64,000 nt of DNA from Apilactobacillus quenuiae (GTDB taxonomy: Bacteria > Bacillota > Bacilli > Lactobacillales > Lactobacillaceae), in contig NZ_POSN01000003.1 in assembly GCF_002994005.1 (NCBI RefSeq), forward strand, positions 158,446 to 222,445. The letters are read 5' to 3'. Within the stretch, counting starts at the first letter, position 1; each line of letters begins with the position of its first letter. The translations under genes and the position numbers were made by a program. The notes under the pieces are model-generated. The model ran no database searches and was not told the origin of the DNA. It saw only the letters and a list, made by a program, of their open reading frames with translations. This document shows, one piece after another, positions 1 through 8,061 of this stretch.

Positions 1-23
1 TTTTCTATCCCAAAGGATGGATA

Positions 24-872
24 ATGATGAAAAAATTTATTAAATTTGATGTCGAATTGCGCAAAGATGAACGTTTAAACAATGATACCCGTTTAGCTTA
101 TGCTTACTTATATGATCGAATGAATTCTTCAATTCAACGTCGTGAATTTTTTGATCAGAAGGTAAATGCCTACTACGTTATTTATACGGTGGAAGAAATG
201 ATTAAAGATTTAGGCGTTAGTCGCAATACCGTAATTAATGTTTATAAGAAGTTAGCTACTTGTGGCTACATCATTAAAAAGAAAGTCTTTAATGGTGCTA
301 CTAGATTCTTTTTACCTCATTTTCATGACGATAGTTTACATTCTAAACCCGTGAAAGTTGCAAATGACAACTCTAATCAAACTAACTTTAAACAAAATAC
401 ATCTAAGACAGCTGTTACAGCTATTCAACAACAAAATAGAACTGTAAAAATTAGTGAATTTGATTTAATGCAAAATGTAGTTGATGGTTTAAAATCCAAA
501 GCCGCCTTTGAATCTGATTTAATTAATACCTTAGTGAAATATTCTGAAAATGCTAGTTGCCTGTATAACTACGCTCAAATAATCTTTAAAACTAAAAAAG
601 CCTCGCTTAATCGTTTGATTAAACGAGGCTACTGTAAAGCAACAAACGCTTTACGTTTTGAAACGAATTATTATATGCAAAGTGATTTAGTAAAGGTCAT
701 GCTCAACTTAATTATTCAAACACGCACTAATCATAAAATTTATAATAAAGATGCTTATATTGCGAAATCACTATATAAGTTTTTTGATGATGCCGTTTTA
801 GATTATCATGATCGAATAAATATGGATAAAGTTACCAATTTTAACATCCCTATCCGCAAATTAGACGAATAA
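24..872 (+). CDS. repA: RepA_N-type replication initiator protein
   Basis: The N-terminal ~100 residues match the RepA_N winged-helix initiator domain of Gram-positive theta plasmids: a YAYLYDR segment, then YVIYTVEEM, then a helix-turn-helix with GVSRNTVINVYKKL, ending in an FFLPHF strand. The middle (about 105-145) is Asn/Gln-rich, followed by a helical C-terminal domain; 282 residues is within the family range. AAAGGATGG lies just upstream of tandem ATGs; the first was used, and the second (27) is equally possible. No parA or other plasmid maintenance gene follows, so this may be a relic of an integrated element or the edge of one. In RepA_N plasmids the origin lies inside the rep gene, which makes the internal hairpin noteworthy. 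Binding and replication activity are inferred. Confidence 0.8.
   Translation: MMKKFIKFDVELRKDERLNNDTRLAYAYLYDRMNSSIQRREFFDQKVNAYYVIYTVEEMIKDLGVSRNTVINVYKKLATCGYIIKKKVFNGATRFFLPHFHDDSLHSKPVKVANDNSNQTNFKQNTSKTAVTAIQQQNRTVKISEFDLMQNVVDGLKSKAAFESDLINTLVKYSENASCLYNYAQIIFKTKKASLNRLIKRGYCKATNALRFETNYYMQSDLVKVMLNLIIQTRTNHKIYNKDAYIAKSLYKFFDDAVLDYHDRINMDKVTNFNIPIRKLDE
594..630 (-). terminator. Terminator-like hairpin inside repA, reverse orientation
   Basis: Arms at 599-612 and 617-630 pair over 13 of 14 positions (C606 opposite A623) around a GTTT loop. On the minus strand the hairpin is followed directly by a T run (complement of A594-A599), the layout of an intrinsic terminator. It lies within coding sequence for KKASLNRLIKRGYCK. 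It could stop antisense transcription, or be a structure of an internal replication origin. Confidence 0.55.
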
Positions 873-873
873 G

Positions 874-1365
874 TTACTGTTCATTTTTTAACTTACTTGC
901 ATAGTAATTAACAAAATTCTTTTGTGACTTGCTATGATAATATTTGTTTACTAAATATTTGATTGAAACATGACGTTGCTTTATATAATGGCCATGAGCA
1001 ACATCTTGTTTGGATCCAACGTACCAGTATTTATAATAAGCGGTATTTCCATTATGTTTATAGTAGATAAAACTAGTTGGATCCCCGTTTCCCGTGACAT
1101 AAGAATAACCTTTCATCATAATATTGTTTTTACTATCAGCATAGGAAAGTGCACCCATTTTTGTATATGCTTTAACCCATTTTAATGGATATAGATACTT
1201 AAGAGTCATCATTATCCCTAACTTCTTATCGTTCAATTTGTAATGACTATATGTACTAACGTTAGACTTAGCATTAATCGATACATTATTCACTGCAAAT
1301 AGCATAACTGGTATAAATAACATTGTAATTAATAACGCCATTGTTGATTTCTTTGAAAATAACAT
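874..1365 (-). CDS. Small secreted protein of unknown function
   Basis: 163 residues starting with a typical Sec signal peptide: a short basic stretch (FSKKS), a hydrophobic core to about residue 25, and probable cleavage near residue 32. The mature part is basic and Tyr-rich with no recognised domain; the segment around YYKYWYVGSKQD and the Lys/Tyr-rich tail resemble other small secreted proteins of this window (5982-7098, 36160-36645). AGAAAGAAG lies upstream of the ATG. The stop is one base from the end of repA, which points the other way, so the two genes converge without an obvious terminator between them. Function unknown; an extracellular or cell-wall location is inferred from the signal peptide. 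Confidence 0.7.
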   Translation of the reverse strand: MLFSKKSTMALLITMLFIPVMLFAVNNVSINAKSNVSTYSHYKLNDKKLGIMMTLKYLYPLKWVKAYTKMGALSYADSKNNIMMKGYSYVTGNGDPTSFIYYKHNGNTAYYKYWYVGSKQDVAHGHYIKQRHVSIKYLVNKYYHSKSQKNFVNYYASKLKNEQ

Positions 1366-1536
1366 AATTAATGTGCTTCTTTCTAAAATAATTTAAGTAT
1401 ATTTTACACCTTATGTACTGAGCATTCATATTACATTTATAAACAAATTCTAAAAATATTGTATTGGATTTTATAAATAAAGTGCTAGAATAGCATTCGT
1501 TTTAAAAATACATAATTGAAAGGAGCATAGTAATTA

Positions 1537-2445
1537 ATGAAATTAACCAAACTTTTACTATGCATTATCGCAACACTATTATTAGGAATAAATTCATTGG
1601 AAATTAATGCCTTTGCATTTAGTACTGGTGCTCATGTTACTGAAACCACTCCCCACGAAGAAACCACAACAACTCATGAAGAAACCGAAACTACTGGTGC
1701 TGAACATGAGGATGAAACTACTAATACTAACACAAAGCACAATATGGATGATGATGAAATGTCAGATAACGCTAACGATGATGCTTCCGATAAGGATATT
1801 AATCAGCAAACTAAAATAAACCAAAATGACAACAAAAGTATTAATAATAATGACAAATATGGAAAATATAACGAAATTAAAAAGCCAAGTGATAGTAGCG
1901 CAGACGGTTTACCATATTGGTATTTTGTAAGTAATCATCATTTAGATAATAGTGATTCAAATGGTTACAACCATAATAGATTACGTGAACTAAAACGTTA
2001 TTATAATCGTATTAAGATAACTAAAAACATTCCTAATCCAGTTGAAAATATGGATGCATTAAAAAAACAAAACAAAATAATCATTACTCTCAAAAATGTT
2101 TATAGCAATTATTTTAAAGATATTTACCCTAACATACCGATTGTTATCGCTAATAGTGATGTCGGTAAACAATTCATTAAAGATAATCATCTGACTTTTG
2201 ATAATGAATCAATGGTATTTAATAAAGCTAATGGAAAAATGATAGGCCATGTTATTGAACCTGTAACCACAAAATATCAAAATCATATTAAAGACGAAAT
2301 TAAACAACTAGTCCAAAAAATTAAAGATGAATCTGATGACGATGATGATTTTGGTGGCATGTTTATTTTTCTAATTACAATAATTGCGATTATTGTAGGA
2401 TTAATAGTTCAATATAAGAATAAAAATACAAAGAATCAAAAATAA
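1537..2445 (+). CDS. Membrane-anchored surface protein with acidic, Thr/Glu-rich stalk
   Basis: 302 residues. A signal peptide (about 1-27) is followed by a low-complexity segment rich in T, E, H and D (about 30-105, with TTPHEETTTTHEETETT), then a globular part of about 130-260 beginning LPYWYFVSNHH. An acidic DDDDD stretch precedes a single C-terminal membrane helix (about 275-293) and a basic tail, so most of the protein is predicted to sit outside the cell. I do not recognise the globular domain; the plan (extracellular domain, Asp/Gly-rich linker, C-terminal helix) recalls TPM-type proteins, but no signature was found. AAAGGAG precedes the ATG. A perfect terminator follows at 2562. Confidence 0.6.
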   Translation: MKLTKLLLCIIATLLLGINSLEINAFAFSTGAHVTETTPHEETTTTHEETETTGAEHEDETTNTNTKHNMDDDEMSDNANDDASDKDINQQTKINQNDNKSINNNDKYGKYNEIKKPSDSSADGLPYWYFVSNHHLDNSDSNGYNHNRLRELKRYYNRIKITKNIPNPVENMDALKKQNKIIITLKNVYSNYFKDIYPNIPIVIANSDVGKQFIKDNHLTFDNESMVFNKANGKMIGHVIEPVTTKYQNHIKDEIKQLVQKIKDESDDDDDFGGMFIFLITIIAIIVGLIVQYKNKNTKNQK

Positions 2446-2561
2446 TTTTTCGCAAATTATACTAATTAATTCAAATATATTAGGTGGCAGAAAATGCAAA
2501 TTATTTTTATAATTTAATTGTGGATAAATTGTTCACAACCTTTTGTGCTATGATTCTCTCT

Positions 2562-2593
2562 AAAAAGTTTTCCATTTTATTGGAAAACTTTTT
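2562..2593 (+). terminator. Intrinsic terminator after the surface-protein gene
   Basis: Perfect 13-bp arms (2562-2574 and 2581-2593) around a 6-base loop, with the right arm ending in five T. Confidence 0.75.
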
Positions 2594-2620
2594 GATTTAC
2601 TAAAACATTTTTCAATAAAA

Positions 2621-2653
2621 AAGAACACAATGTGAATATCACATTGTGTTCTT
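2621..2653 (-). terminator. Terminator of the 18-residue peptide gene
   Basis: Perfect 15-bp arms (2621-2635 and 2639-2653) with a 3-base loop. On the minus strand the stem is followed by a T-rich tract (complement of 2613-2620). It ends the short transcription unit carrying the small ORF at 2708-2764. Confidence 0.8.
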
Positions 2654-2707
2654 AAAATTAAAATAAGGCCAACCTTAAGCTATAAACGTTTAAAAGATAA
2701 TACTATA

Positions 2708-2764
2708 TTACATACCAAAGATGTTTAAAAATGATTTTACAATTTGTAAAATAGAATCTGCCAT
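2708..2764 (-). CDS. 18-residue amphipathic peptide (PSM-like)
   Basis: The ORF encodes MADSILQIVKSFLNIFGM. AAGGAG sits 8 bases before the ATG, an extended -10 promoter lies about 85 bases upstream, and a strong terminator follows 55 bases downstream, so this is a complete small transcription unit. In a helix, I5, L6, I8, V9, F12, L13 and F16 fall on one face and D3, Q7, K10 and N14 on the other. There is no leader and no membrane-length hydrophobic run. The plan resembles staphylococcal alpha-type phenol-soluble modulins and leaderless bacteriocins, many of which begin MAD or MG; homology is not claimed. It is too short for standard gene finders. A cytolytic, signalling or antisense-controlled role is inference. 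Confidence 0.6.
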   Translation of the reverse strand: MADSILQIVKSFLNIFGM

Positions 2765-2846
2765 TTTCGATAGCTCCTTACTATAATTTATTTATATCTT
2801 ATATTAAAAACACCCTCTAAAAACTTTTAATATAGAATATAGTTTT

Positions 2847-2855
2847 ATTATAGCA
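2847..2855 (-). promoter_or_regulatory. Extended -10 promoter of the small peptide gene
   Basis: On the minus strand this reads TGCTATAAT, a consensus extended -10 element. The leader that follows contains a TATTAAAA/TTTTAATA inverted repeat before the ribosome binding site of the 18-residue ORF. Confidence 0.5.
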
Positions 2856-2911
2856 ATGATTTTAAAATATTAATTTCGATTATTTTAAGGATGTATATCA
2901 AACCATATACT

Positions 2912-2945
2912 AAAAAATACCAATCTTTTTAAGATTGGTATTTTT
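2912..2945 (-). terminator. Terminator of nox
   Basis: Hairpin with AAATACCAATCTT paired to AAGATTGGTATTT, followed on the minus strand by a run of T, a few bases after the nox stop codon. Confidence 0.8.
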
Positions 2946-2950
2946 ATTAT

Positions 2951-4309
2951 TTATTTCAAATCTTTGAGTGCTTGTTGAGCAACCACATTAATAATATTCC
3001 ATGGACGGTCAAATCCTGGTTGGAAGAAGAAATCAGCATAAGCTAAGTCTTCAACTTTCATATGAGATTGAATGGCCAATGAAATTACATTCATATTTTG
3101 GGTAGAATCTTGTGTAGACATAACTTGGCCACCCAAGATGGCATGTGTTTCTGGATTATAAGTTAGTTTAAATAGTACTTCAGCGTTACCAGCTTCATCT
3201 GGAACAAATGGCGGTCTAAATGTATCAGTTACCGTTGTTGATTGAGTTTTTACATCAAAACGAGATGCAGTTCCTTCTTTAATCCCAGTTGAAGCAAATT
3301 TGTAATCAAATACAGATAAGGCACTTGAACCTGATACTGGAACCATTGCATGTTCTTGACCTAATGCATTCATGGCAGCAGTTTTACCTTCACGACGAGC
3401 ATTAGTGGCTAATGCAATAACTGATTTTTCTCCAGTCGGTGCAAATGGTACTAACGTTGCATCCCCAATTGCATAAATATCAGGTTCGCTAGTTTGCATA
3501 TATTCATTGTTCTTAATAAAGCCATGATCATCCAACTCAACGATACCATCTAGCCATTCAGTATTAGGACGAATGCCGGCAGCTTCAACTACTAAATCAG
3601 CTGGAATTTCATTTCCCTTCGAAGTAATTGCAGTAGTGACTTTACCATCATTACCTTTATATTCGGCGACTCCTTGATTACCATAAAAATCAACATTATG
3701 GTCTTTCATGACTTTAGTTAAAGTATCAGTAAATTCTTTATCTAGATAAGCACCTAGTAATCTTTCATTAAATTCAATAATTGAAACATGCATCCCAGCT
3801 TTAGCAAATACTTCAGCAGCTTCAATGCCAATATAGCCAGAACCAATCACTGCAACATTCTTTACAGTAGGATCAACTGTTTTTTCCTTTAGTTTAATTG
3901 CCCAATCACGGCCACGCATTTTATAAATATTTTGTAAGTCCTCACCTTTTACACCAAGGCTTGCTGGATTAGCTCCAGGACTAATGATTAATTTATCATA
4001 ATGTTCGTCTCGTTCACTACCATCATTATGATTTAATACATGAACAGAATGATTTGCAGGATCAATAGCGCTAATTTCTTGTTTTACAAAAACATCAACG
4101 CCCTCTTTGTGCATTTGATCAGGTTTAGCATAACTAACATCATTAACGTGTTTAACTACCCCTTCAAGATATAATTGCATCCCACAAGATAGGAAAGAAA
4201 TGAAATCTCCTTTTTCATACCATTGAATTTCGGTATCTGGTGCGTCTGATAAAATCTGACGAACAGCATCATAACCACCATGAGAAGAACCTAAAACTAT
4301 AACTTTCAT
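2951..4309 (-). CDS. nox: NADH oxidase, water-forming
   Basis: FAD-dependent oxidase that reduces oxygen to water with NADH, in the cytoplasm. 452 residues, the usual length for Nox and CoA-disulfide-reductase relatives. The sequence shows an N-terminal FAD-binding motif (VLGSSHGGYDAV), the redox-active cysteine C42 in SFLSCGMQ, an NAD-binding Rossmann motif at about 155 (VIGSGYIGIEAAEVFAKAG), and the YAIGDAT flavin-binding motif. A single active-site Cys without a CxxC pair is typical of H2O-forming Nox. GAAAGGTAGG precedes the ATG. It is monocistronic. In fructophilic lactobacilli oxygen is a major sink for NADH when ethanol formation is lost, which fits the ALDH and mannitol dehydrogenase in this window. 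Confidence 0.92.
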   Translation of the reverse strand: MKVIVLGSSHGGYDAVRQILSDAPDTEIQWYEKGDFISFLSCGMQLYLEGVVKHVNDVSYAKPDQMHKEGVDVFVKQEISAIDPANHSVHVLNHNDGSERDEHYDKLIISPGANPASLGVKGEDLQNIYKMRGRDWAIKLKEKTVDPTVKNVAVIGSGYIGIEAAEVFAKAGMHVSIIEFNERLLGAYLDKEFTDTLTKVMKDHNVDFYGNQGVAEYKGNDGKVTTAITSKGNEIPADLVVEAAGIRPNTEWLDGIVELDDHGFIKNNEYMQTSEPDIYAIGDATLVPFAPTGEKSVIALATNARREGKTAAMNALGQEHAMVPVSGSSALSVFDYKFASTGIKEGTASRFDVKTQSTTVTDTFRPPFVPDEAGNAEVLFKLTYNPETHAILGGQVMSTQDSTQNMNVISLAIQSHMKVEDLAYADFFFQPGFDRPWNIINVVAQQALKDLK

Positions 4310-4447
4310 AAAATATAAACCTACCTTTCATTTCTTGAACAATTTATAAGAGTTTTTACTTTATAACAATTATTAACTACAAGAAAAATATAACAAATAT
4401 ACTTGGTATTTACAAATTATATGATTAGCAATTTTGAAACAAAATAT

Positions 4448-4474
4448 TATAGTCTCAATTTTAATCAGACTATA
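4448..4474. promoter_or_regulatory. Inverted repeat between nox and the 4512 gene
   Basis: Perfect 8-bp arms TATAGTCT (4448-4455) and AGACTATA (4467-4474), 11 bases apart, about 40 bases before the next start codon. It may be a regulator binding site or an mRNA 5' hairpin; no regulator is assigned. Confidence 0.35.
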
Positions 4475-4511
4475 CTTTAAGTGAAGGTTTTGTGAGAAAG
4501 GTGGAGTTATT

Positions 4512-5402
4512 ATGTTTAATTATAATATTTTATCTTTAGTACAAAAAATTGCGAAAGATTATCCTGACAAAGTAGTTAGCTTAGATAGTATTTTAAATTA
4601 TGTAAAAAATGATTTAAAAATGGCTATTCCAGATAAGGAAAAATTAGTTAACGAATATGTAAAAACCAAAAGTCAATTTAACTTAGTAACTGTTGGTAAG
4701 TTAACTAAGAAATTAATTGCAATTTGTGATAATGATGGAATTAAACTACCTAATAAATTTAAAACTAGCTTAATGAATAATTCTAAGAATCATGAATTAA
4801 TTGACTTAGATAAATTTGGTAATATTAATAAGCATCCTAATAAGACTGGTGGCATTAGTGTTAAATTCACTTTGGACAATTTGATTAAAAATGGTTTGCC
4901 TAAGCCCGTCACTTATAAAGAGTTGGATTATCGCGTAAAAGATTATTTAAATTATGTTGTTACCGATGATCAACCTAATGTTGCTAATTATGTTCATAAA
5001 GAAGATCAACAAATAGATAAATTTATTGAGTTAATTTCTGAAATAGCAATCCAAATTCCTGATAAGAAAGCGTCTAGGAATACTTTATTAAGTCTATTAA
5101 AGGGAAATCATGCACAAAATAAATTATTATTATGCAGTATTTTATTAGATGCCCATATGATGGCAGCTAGAGATTTTAGATTATTTAATGAAGATGATGT
5201 GGCTTTTACTAATAAATATCCTAAGCAAAAGAAAGCTTTAGATAAAATGATTGATGATGACTTAATCATGAACTTAAATGGTTATGAAAATAAAGCTAAT
5301 GATAAAACTAACTTTGATATGCGTGAATTTGTAAAAGTTCCTGAGTGTGTAACTTATAATGAGTTATTGCATAAGTTAATAAACAATCGGATTAAAAAAT
5401 AA
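4512..5402 (+). CDS. Hypothetical protein, soluble, unknown function
   Basis: 296 residues, no signal peptide or membrane helix. Not recognised. The first ~95 residues look helical (NILSLVQKIAKDYPDKVVSLDSIL) and a second helical unit starts near 140 (VTYKELDYRVKDYLNYV); both contain a short YxxxxxxVxDxL-like pattern, hinting at a repeated fold. The protein is rich in Lys, Asn and Asp and contains one Cys-Asp pair near residue 71. AAAGGTGGAG gives a clear start. No operon partner: nox is divergent and the next secreted-protein gene has its own ribosome binding site. Codon use is like its neighbours. Confidence 0.6.
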   Translation: MFNYNILSLVQKIAKDYPDKVVSLDSILNYVKNDLKMAIPDKEKLVNEYVKTKSQFNLVTVGKLTKKLIAICDNDGIKLPNKFKTSLMNNSKNHELIDLDKFGNINKHPNKTGGISVKFTLDNLIKNGLPKPVTYKELDYRVKDYLNYVVTDDQPNVANYVHKEDQQIDKFIELISEIAIQIPDKKASRNTLLSLLKGNHAQNKLLLCSILLDAHMMAARDFRLFNEDDVAFTNKYPKQKKALDKMIDDDLIMNLNGYENKANDKTNFDMREFVKVPECVTYNELLHKLINNRIKK

Positions 5403-5494
5403 AAGTATATATTAATTGCTTTTAAGATTAATGGTAGTAATATTATAAAAAATTAACTGAATTGGTTAATTTTAATTATCTTAAAAGGGACTTG

Positions 5495-5938
5495 ATGCAA
5501 TTGAAAATGAACAAAATGTTAGTAACATTATCATTAGCACTACCTTTAGCAACAGTAACTCCAGCCATTACCGATGTAACCGCTAGTGCTGCTCAAAATA
5601 GTCATAAGGTGACTCATCATAAGGAAAGTGAAAAATCATTTGCTTTAGATAAAGTTGATAATTATAAGAAAGCTAAGACATATAAGTTAAAAACTAAAGA
5701 TATTAAAATTTACCAAGCCTTGTTTATGGCCGATCAACCAGTGGTATCATTCAGCCACGCTAAAACAGTTAAAGTTAATGACAAAAAAGTACGCGTTGAT
5801 AAAAAGATTGTGGTTAAAGAAAGCAAGGCTAAACTTGCTAAAATACTAAAAGATAAAAAGAGCTATAAAGCAGCTAAGAATGTGGAATATTTACACGTTG
5901 AAAAAATTGGCTGGATTAAGGCTTCTGAAGTTAAATAA
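5495..5938 (+). CDS. Small secreted protein with SH3/GW-like tail
   Basis: About 147 residues. The ATG at 5495 was chosen because AAAAGGGA lies just upstream (spacing only 4). TTG at 5501 or ATG at 5507 are alternatives, and an open frame back to TTG 5462 has no ribosome binding site. A signal peptide (MNKMLVTLSLALPLATVTPA) precedes a His/Lys-rich linker, and cleavage is likely near SAA-Q. The mature protein is strongly basic and ends in a short module with a GWIKASEV motif that resembles the edge of GW/SH3-type cell-wall-binding units in lactobacillar surface proteins. Wall association is inferred. A bidirectional terminator follows. Confidence 0.6.
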   Translation: MQLKMNKMLVTLSLALPLATVTPAITDVTASAAQNSHKVTHHKESEKSFALDKVDNYKKAKTYKLKTKDIKIYQALFMADQPVVSFSHAKTVKVNDKKVRVDKKIVVKESKAKLAKILKDKKSYKAAKNVEYLHVEKIGWIKASEVK

Positions 5939-5945
5939 TGAAAAT

Positions 5946-5982
5946 AAAAAATCGATGTCATAATGTTGGCATCGACTTTTTC
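5946..5982. terminator. Bidirectional terminator
   Basis: Hairpin TCGATGTCA/TGGCATCGA with flanking A and T runs, between the convergent genes ending at 5938 and 5982. Confidence 0.7.
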
Positions 5983-6554
5983 TATTTATTGTTGTAAATA
6001 AAATATCCTTCATAACTTTTCTTGCTATTTAACTTATTGTTTTTAGTTTTATTACTATAAAATGACCAGATAGAAATATGATTTTTATCATGAACTTTTA
6101 TCAAATTAGTAACTCCAGCCATCCCATCATCATTAAATTCATAATACATGGCACTATGATGCTTAAATGGAATTGAACCTGCTTTAAGTAAATAATAATT
6201 ATTACCAATATATTTATAATATGGATTCATTCCAGCAATAGCTGAATATGGAACCCCACTACCAATTTCTTTTTTCTTAAGATTATAATTAATTGTTAGT
6301 GGATTATATCCCCTTTCTTTTGTGAAAAGAGTAAAAGTTCTATTATATCCAGATTGCTCAAATTTAAACTTACTTTTTTTATTTCCACCATGTTTAATAT
6401 AATTAGTTTGCCAAACACCCTTACGAACTAATACTTTAGGGTTACCTTTTCTCCAACCACCATTAGTAGACGCATGAACATTACTAGTTAAAACAAATGA
6501 GAACATAAGCGCTAATATCAATGATAGTAATGTAAATTTTTTATTAATTTTCAT
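5982..6554 (-). CDS. Small secreted protein of unknown function
   Basis: 190 residues with a clear signal peptide (hydrophobic core LLSLILALMFSFVLTS, cleavage after VHA near residue 28). The mature part starts STNGGWRKGNPK and is rich in Tyr, Lys and Asn. It carries a segment like the 6577 product (GVWQTNY here; LRGNWYESG there), so the two may be diverged tandem paralogues. AGGAAGTGA precedes the ATG. It lies 22 bases downstream of the 6577 gene on the same strand, so the two are probably co-transcribed. No catalytic motif seen. Confidence 0.65.
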   Translation of the reverse strand: MKINKKFTLLSLILALMFSFVLTSNVHASTNGGWRKGNPKVLVRKGVWQTNYIKHGGNKKSKFKFEQSGYNRTFTLFTKERGYNPLTINYNLKKKEIGSGVPYSAIAGMNPYYKYIGNNYYLLKAGSIPFKHHSAMYYEFNDDGMAGVTNLIKVHDKNHISIWSFYSNKTKNNKLNSKKSYEGYFIYNNK

Positions 6555-6576
6555 AAAATCACTTCCTGTAATTAAA

Positions 6577-7098
6577 TTATACTCCTACTTTAGATTTACT
6601 AATATTACTACGTAAATCAGAGTAGTCTTTTTTAATTTTATTTCTAGTCCATGTTTCAATCCCATTCATAAGAGTATAGCTCTTTAGTACTCTTTTACCA
6701 TGAATACGGTTTTTAGATAACCAAACATATGGGCTTTCATCTTTGTAAGGAACTAATTTTCCATTTAATACATATGTGTTTCCAGCAAAATCCATATCTT
6801 TTTTATTAATTTTTTGTACATATAACATAAATGCACTATTCATTTTATGATCATTAATATCATATAATTTCATTCCATCTTGATAAACTGCCTTCTTACC
6901 AATATACATATGATAAGTTTGCCAATCTCCATAGTTATTTTGCCCAGATTCATACCAATTGCCTCTTAGTTCCGTTGGGGTTTCATAATGGCCCTTATAC
7001 TTTGCGTAAGTTGATATATTACTAACAACTAAAAATAATGTTAAAGCTAAAAGTAATGAGCAACAAAAACCAATTACCGTTTTTTTATATAATTCCAT
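6577..7098 (-). CDS. Small secreted protein with LRGxW motif
   Basis: 173 residues. The N-terminus has a basic start (LYKKT) and a long hydrophobic core (about 9-27), consistent with a signal peptide ending near YAK. The mature region begins with TPTELRGNWYE, a pattern common at the start of small extracellular lipocalin-like proteins of lactobacilli (P-x-x-L-R-G-x-W-Y). The rest is Tyr/Lys/Asn-rich and ends in a basic tail. AAGGAG precedes the ATG. First gene of a probable two-gene unit with 5982-6554. Function unknown. Confidence 0.65.
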   Translation of the reverse strand: MELYKKTVIGFCCSLLLALTLFLVVSNISTYAKYKGHYETPTELRGNWYESGQNNYGDWQTYHMYIGKKAVYQDGMKLYDINDHKMNSAFMLYVQKINKKDMDFAGNTYVLNGKLVPYKDESPYVWLSKNRIHGKRVLKSYTLMNGIETWTRNKIKKDYSDLRSNISKSKVGV

Positions 7099-7180
7099 AA
7101 GTATCTCCTTTAGTTAAATATTATGTATCTCAAGCTTAAACTTTCATTTAAGTAAAGACAAATCCAAAAGCTTAGTTATC

Positions 7181-7212
7181 GTTTTACAATAATTTAATAT
7201 TGTTTTACAATA
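7181..7212. promoter_or_regulatory. Direct and inverted repeat operator before the DUF2975/XRE pair
   Basis: GTTTTACAATA occurs at 7181-7191 and 7202-7212, 21 bases (two helical turns) apart. Between them ACAATA and TATTGT form a palindrome. This is a plausible operator for the XRE repressor encoded two genes downstream (inference). Confidence 0.4.
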
Positions 7213-7240
7213 AAATAATTAACAAAAGGAGATAATTTTT

Positions 7241-7777
7241 ATGAATACTTTGAACAAAATAGTTTTTAGGATTGCAAGATTATTAATCCAGGTCTTTTTA
7301 ATAATAATGTATTTCTTTGAAGTAATATTTTTAATTGGAATGATTATATTATTATTTCATTTAGACAATGATAATGCATCAACCTATAGTAGAGGAATTG
7401 CTAATACTAATATATATGTTAATGGCTCCATAATTATAATTCTAATTATGTTAATGTTAGTAACCTTAATATTAATTAGTAAAAACATAAAAAAAATAAT
7501 ATATAATCTAGATAGAAAAAATTACTTTATTCAAAATAATGCTATTTCTATAAGAAATATTCTTTATTCTTTCATTGCATTTATAGGATTTAATTTAATT
7601 ATAAATGTATATACTAGTATTAATAAATTGCAGAATATATCTGGAATATTTAATATTGGTCATTCTTCAATAATTAACTATATAATATATTTTATCATTT
7701 TAATTACGATTTACGTTATATATAATGTATTCAAACAAGGAATTAAAGTTCAGCAAGACTCTGATAGTGTTATTTAA
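7241..7777 (+). CDS. DUF2975 membrane protein
   Basis: 178 residues with four predicted membrane helices (about 10-40, 65-85, 105-125, 145-165), Lys-rich loops and no signal peptide. Topology, length and the partner HTH gene 12 bases downstream are those of the DUF2975/YozG-type HTH pairs common in Firmicutes, in which the small Cro-like regulator and the membrane protein are always co-encoded. AAAGGAG sits 8 bases before the ATG. Molecular role is unknown for the family; a membrane-linked control of the regulator is often presumed. Confidence 0.75.
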   Translation: MNTLNKIVFRIARLLIQVFLIIMYFFEVIFLIGMIILLFHLDNDNASTYSRGIANTNIYVNGSIIIILIMLMLVTLILISKNIKKIIYNLDRKNYFIQNNAISIRNILYSFIAFIGFNLIINVYTSINKLQNISGIFNIGHSSIINYIIYFIILITIYVIYNVFKQGIKVQQDSDSVI

Positions 7778-7789
7778 GGAGCAAACTTA

Positions 7790-7990
7790 ATGATAGAAAT
7801 AAATTTAGATGTAGTTATGTTAAAAAGACATATTTCATCGAAAGAACTAGCTAAAAGAATTGGTATAACTCAGGCTAACTTATCAATTTTAAAAAACAAT
7901 AAGGCTAAAGGAATTAGATTTAATACACTAGAAAAAATATGCAAAGAATTAAATTGCAATCCTGGAGATATAATAAAAAGGATAAGTTAA
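7790..7990 (+). CDS. XRE-family HTH regulator paired with DUF2975 protein
   Basis: 66 residues, almost entirely one Cro/C1 helix-turn-helix: the first helix carries LAKRIGITQANLSIL and the C-terminal half reads FNTLEKICKELNCNPGDI, the signature of YozG-like single-domain regulators. AAGGAGC sits just before the ATG, and the gene follows the DUF2975 gene by 12 bases in the same operon. It probably binds DNA as a dimer; the repeats at 7181-7212 are a candidate autoregulatory site. Confidence 0.85.
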   Translation: MIEINLDVVMLKRHISSKELAKRIGITQANLSILKNNKAKGIRFNTLEKICKELNCNPGDIIKRIS

Positions 7991-8061
7991 ATTGTGTATA
8001 TAAAATAATAACTAATCAATGCATTGAATAAACATTTAAAAAAATACTAGGAGGTTTAATT

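Noticed and set aside
2681-2692. cre-like palindrome TATAAACGTTTA
   Set aside because: Lies downstream of the small peptide ORF, not near a promoter, and matches only the symmetric core.
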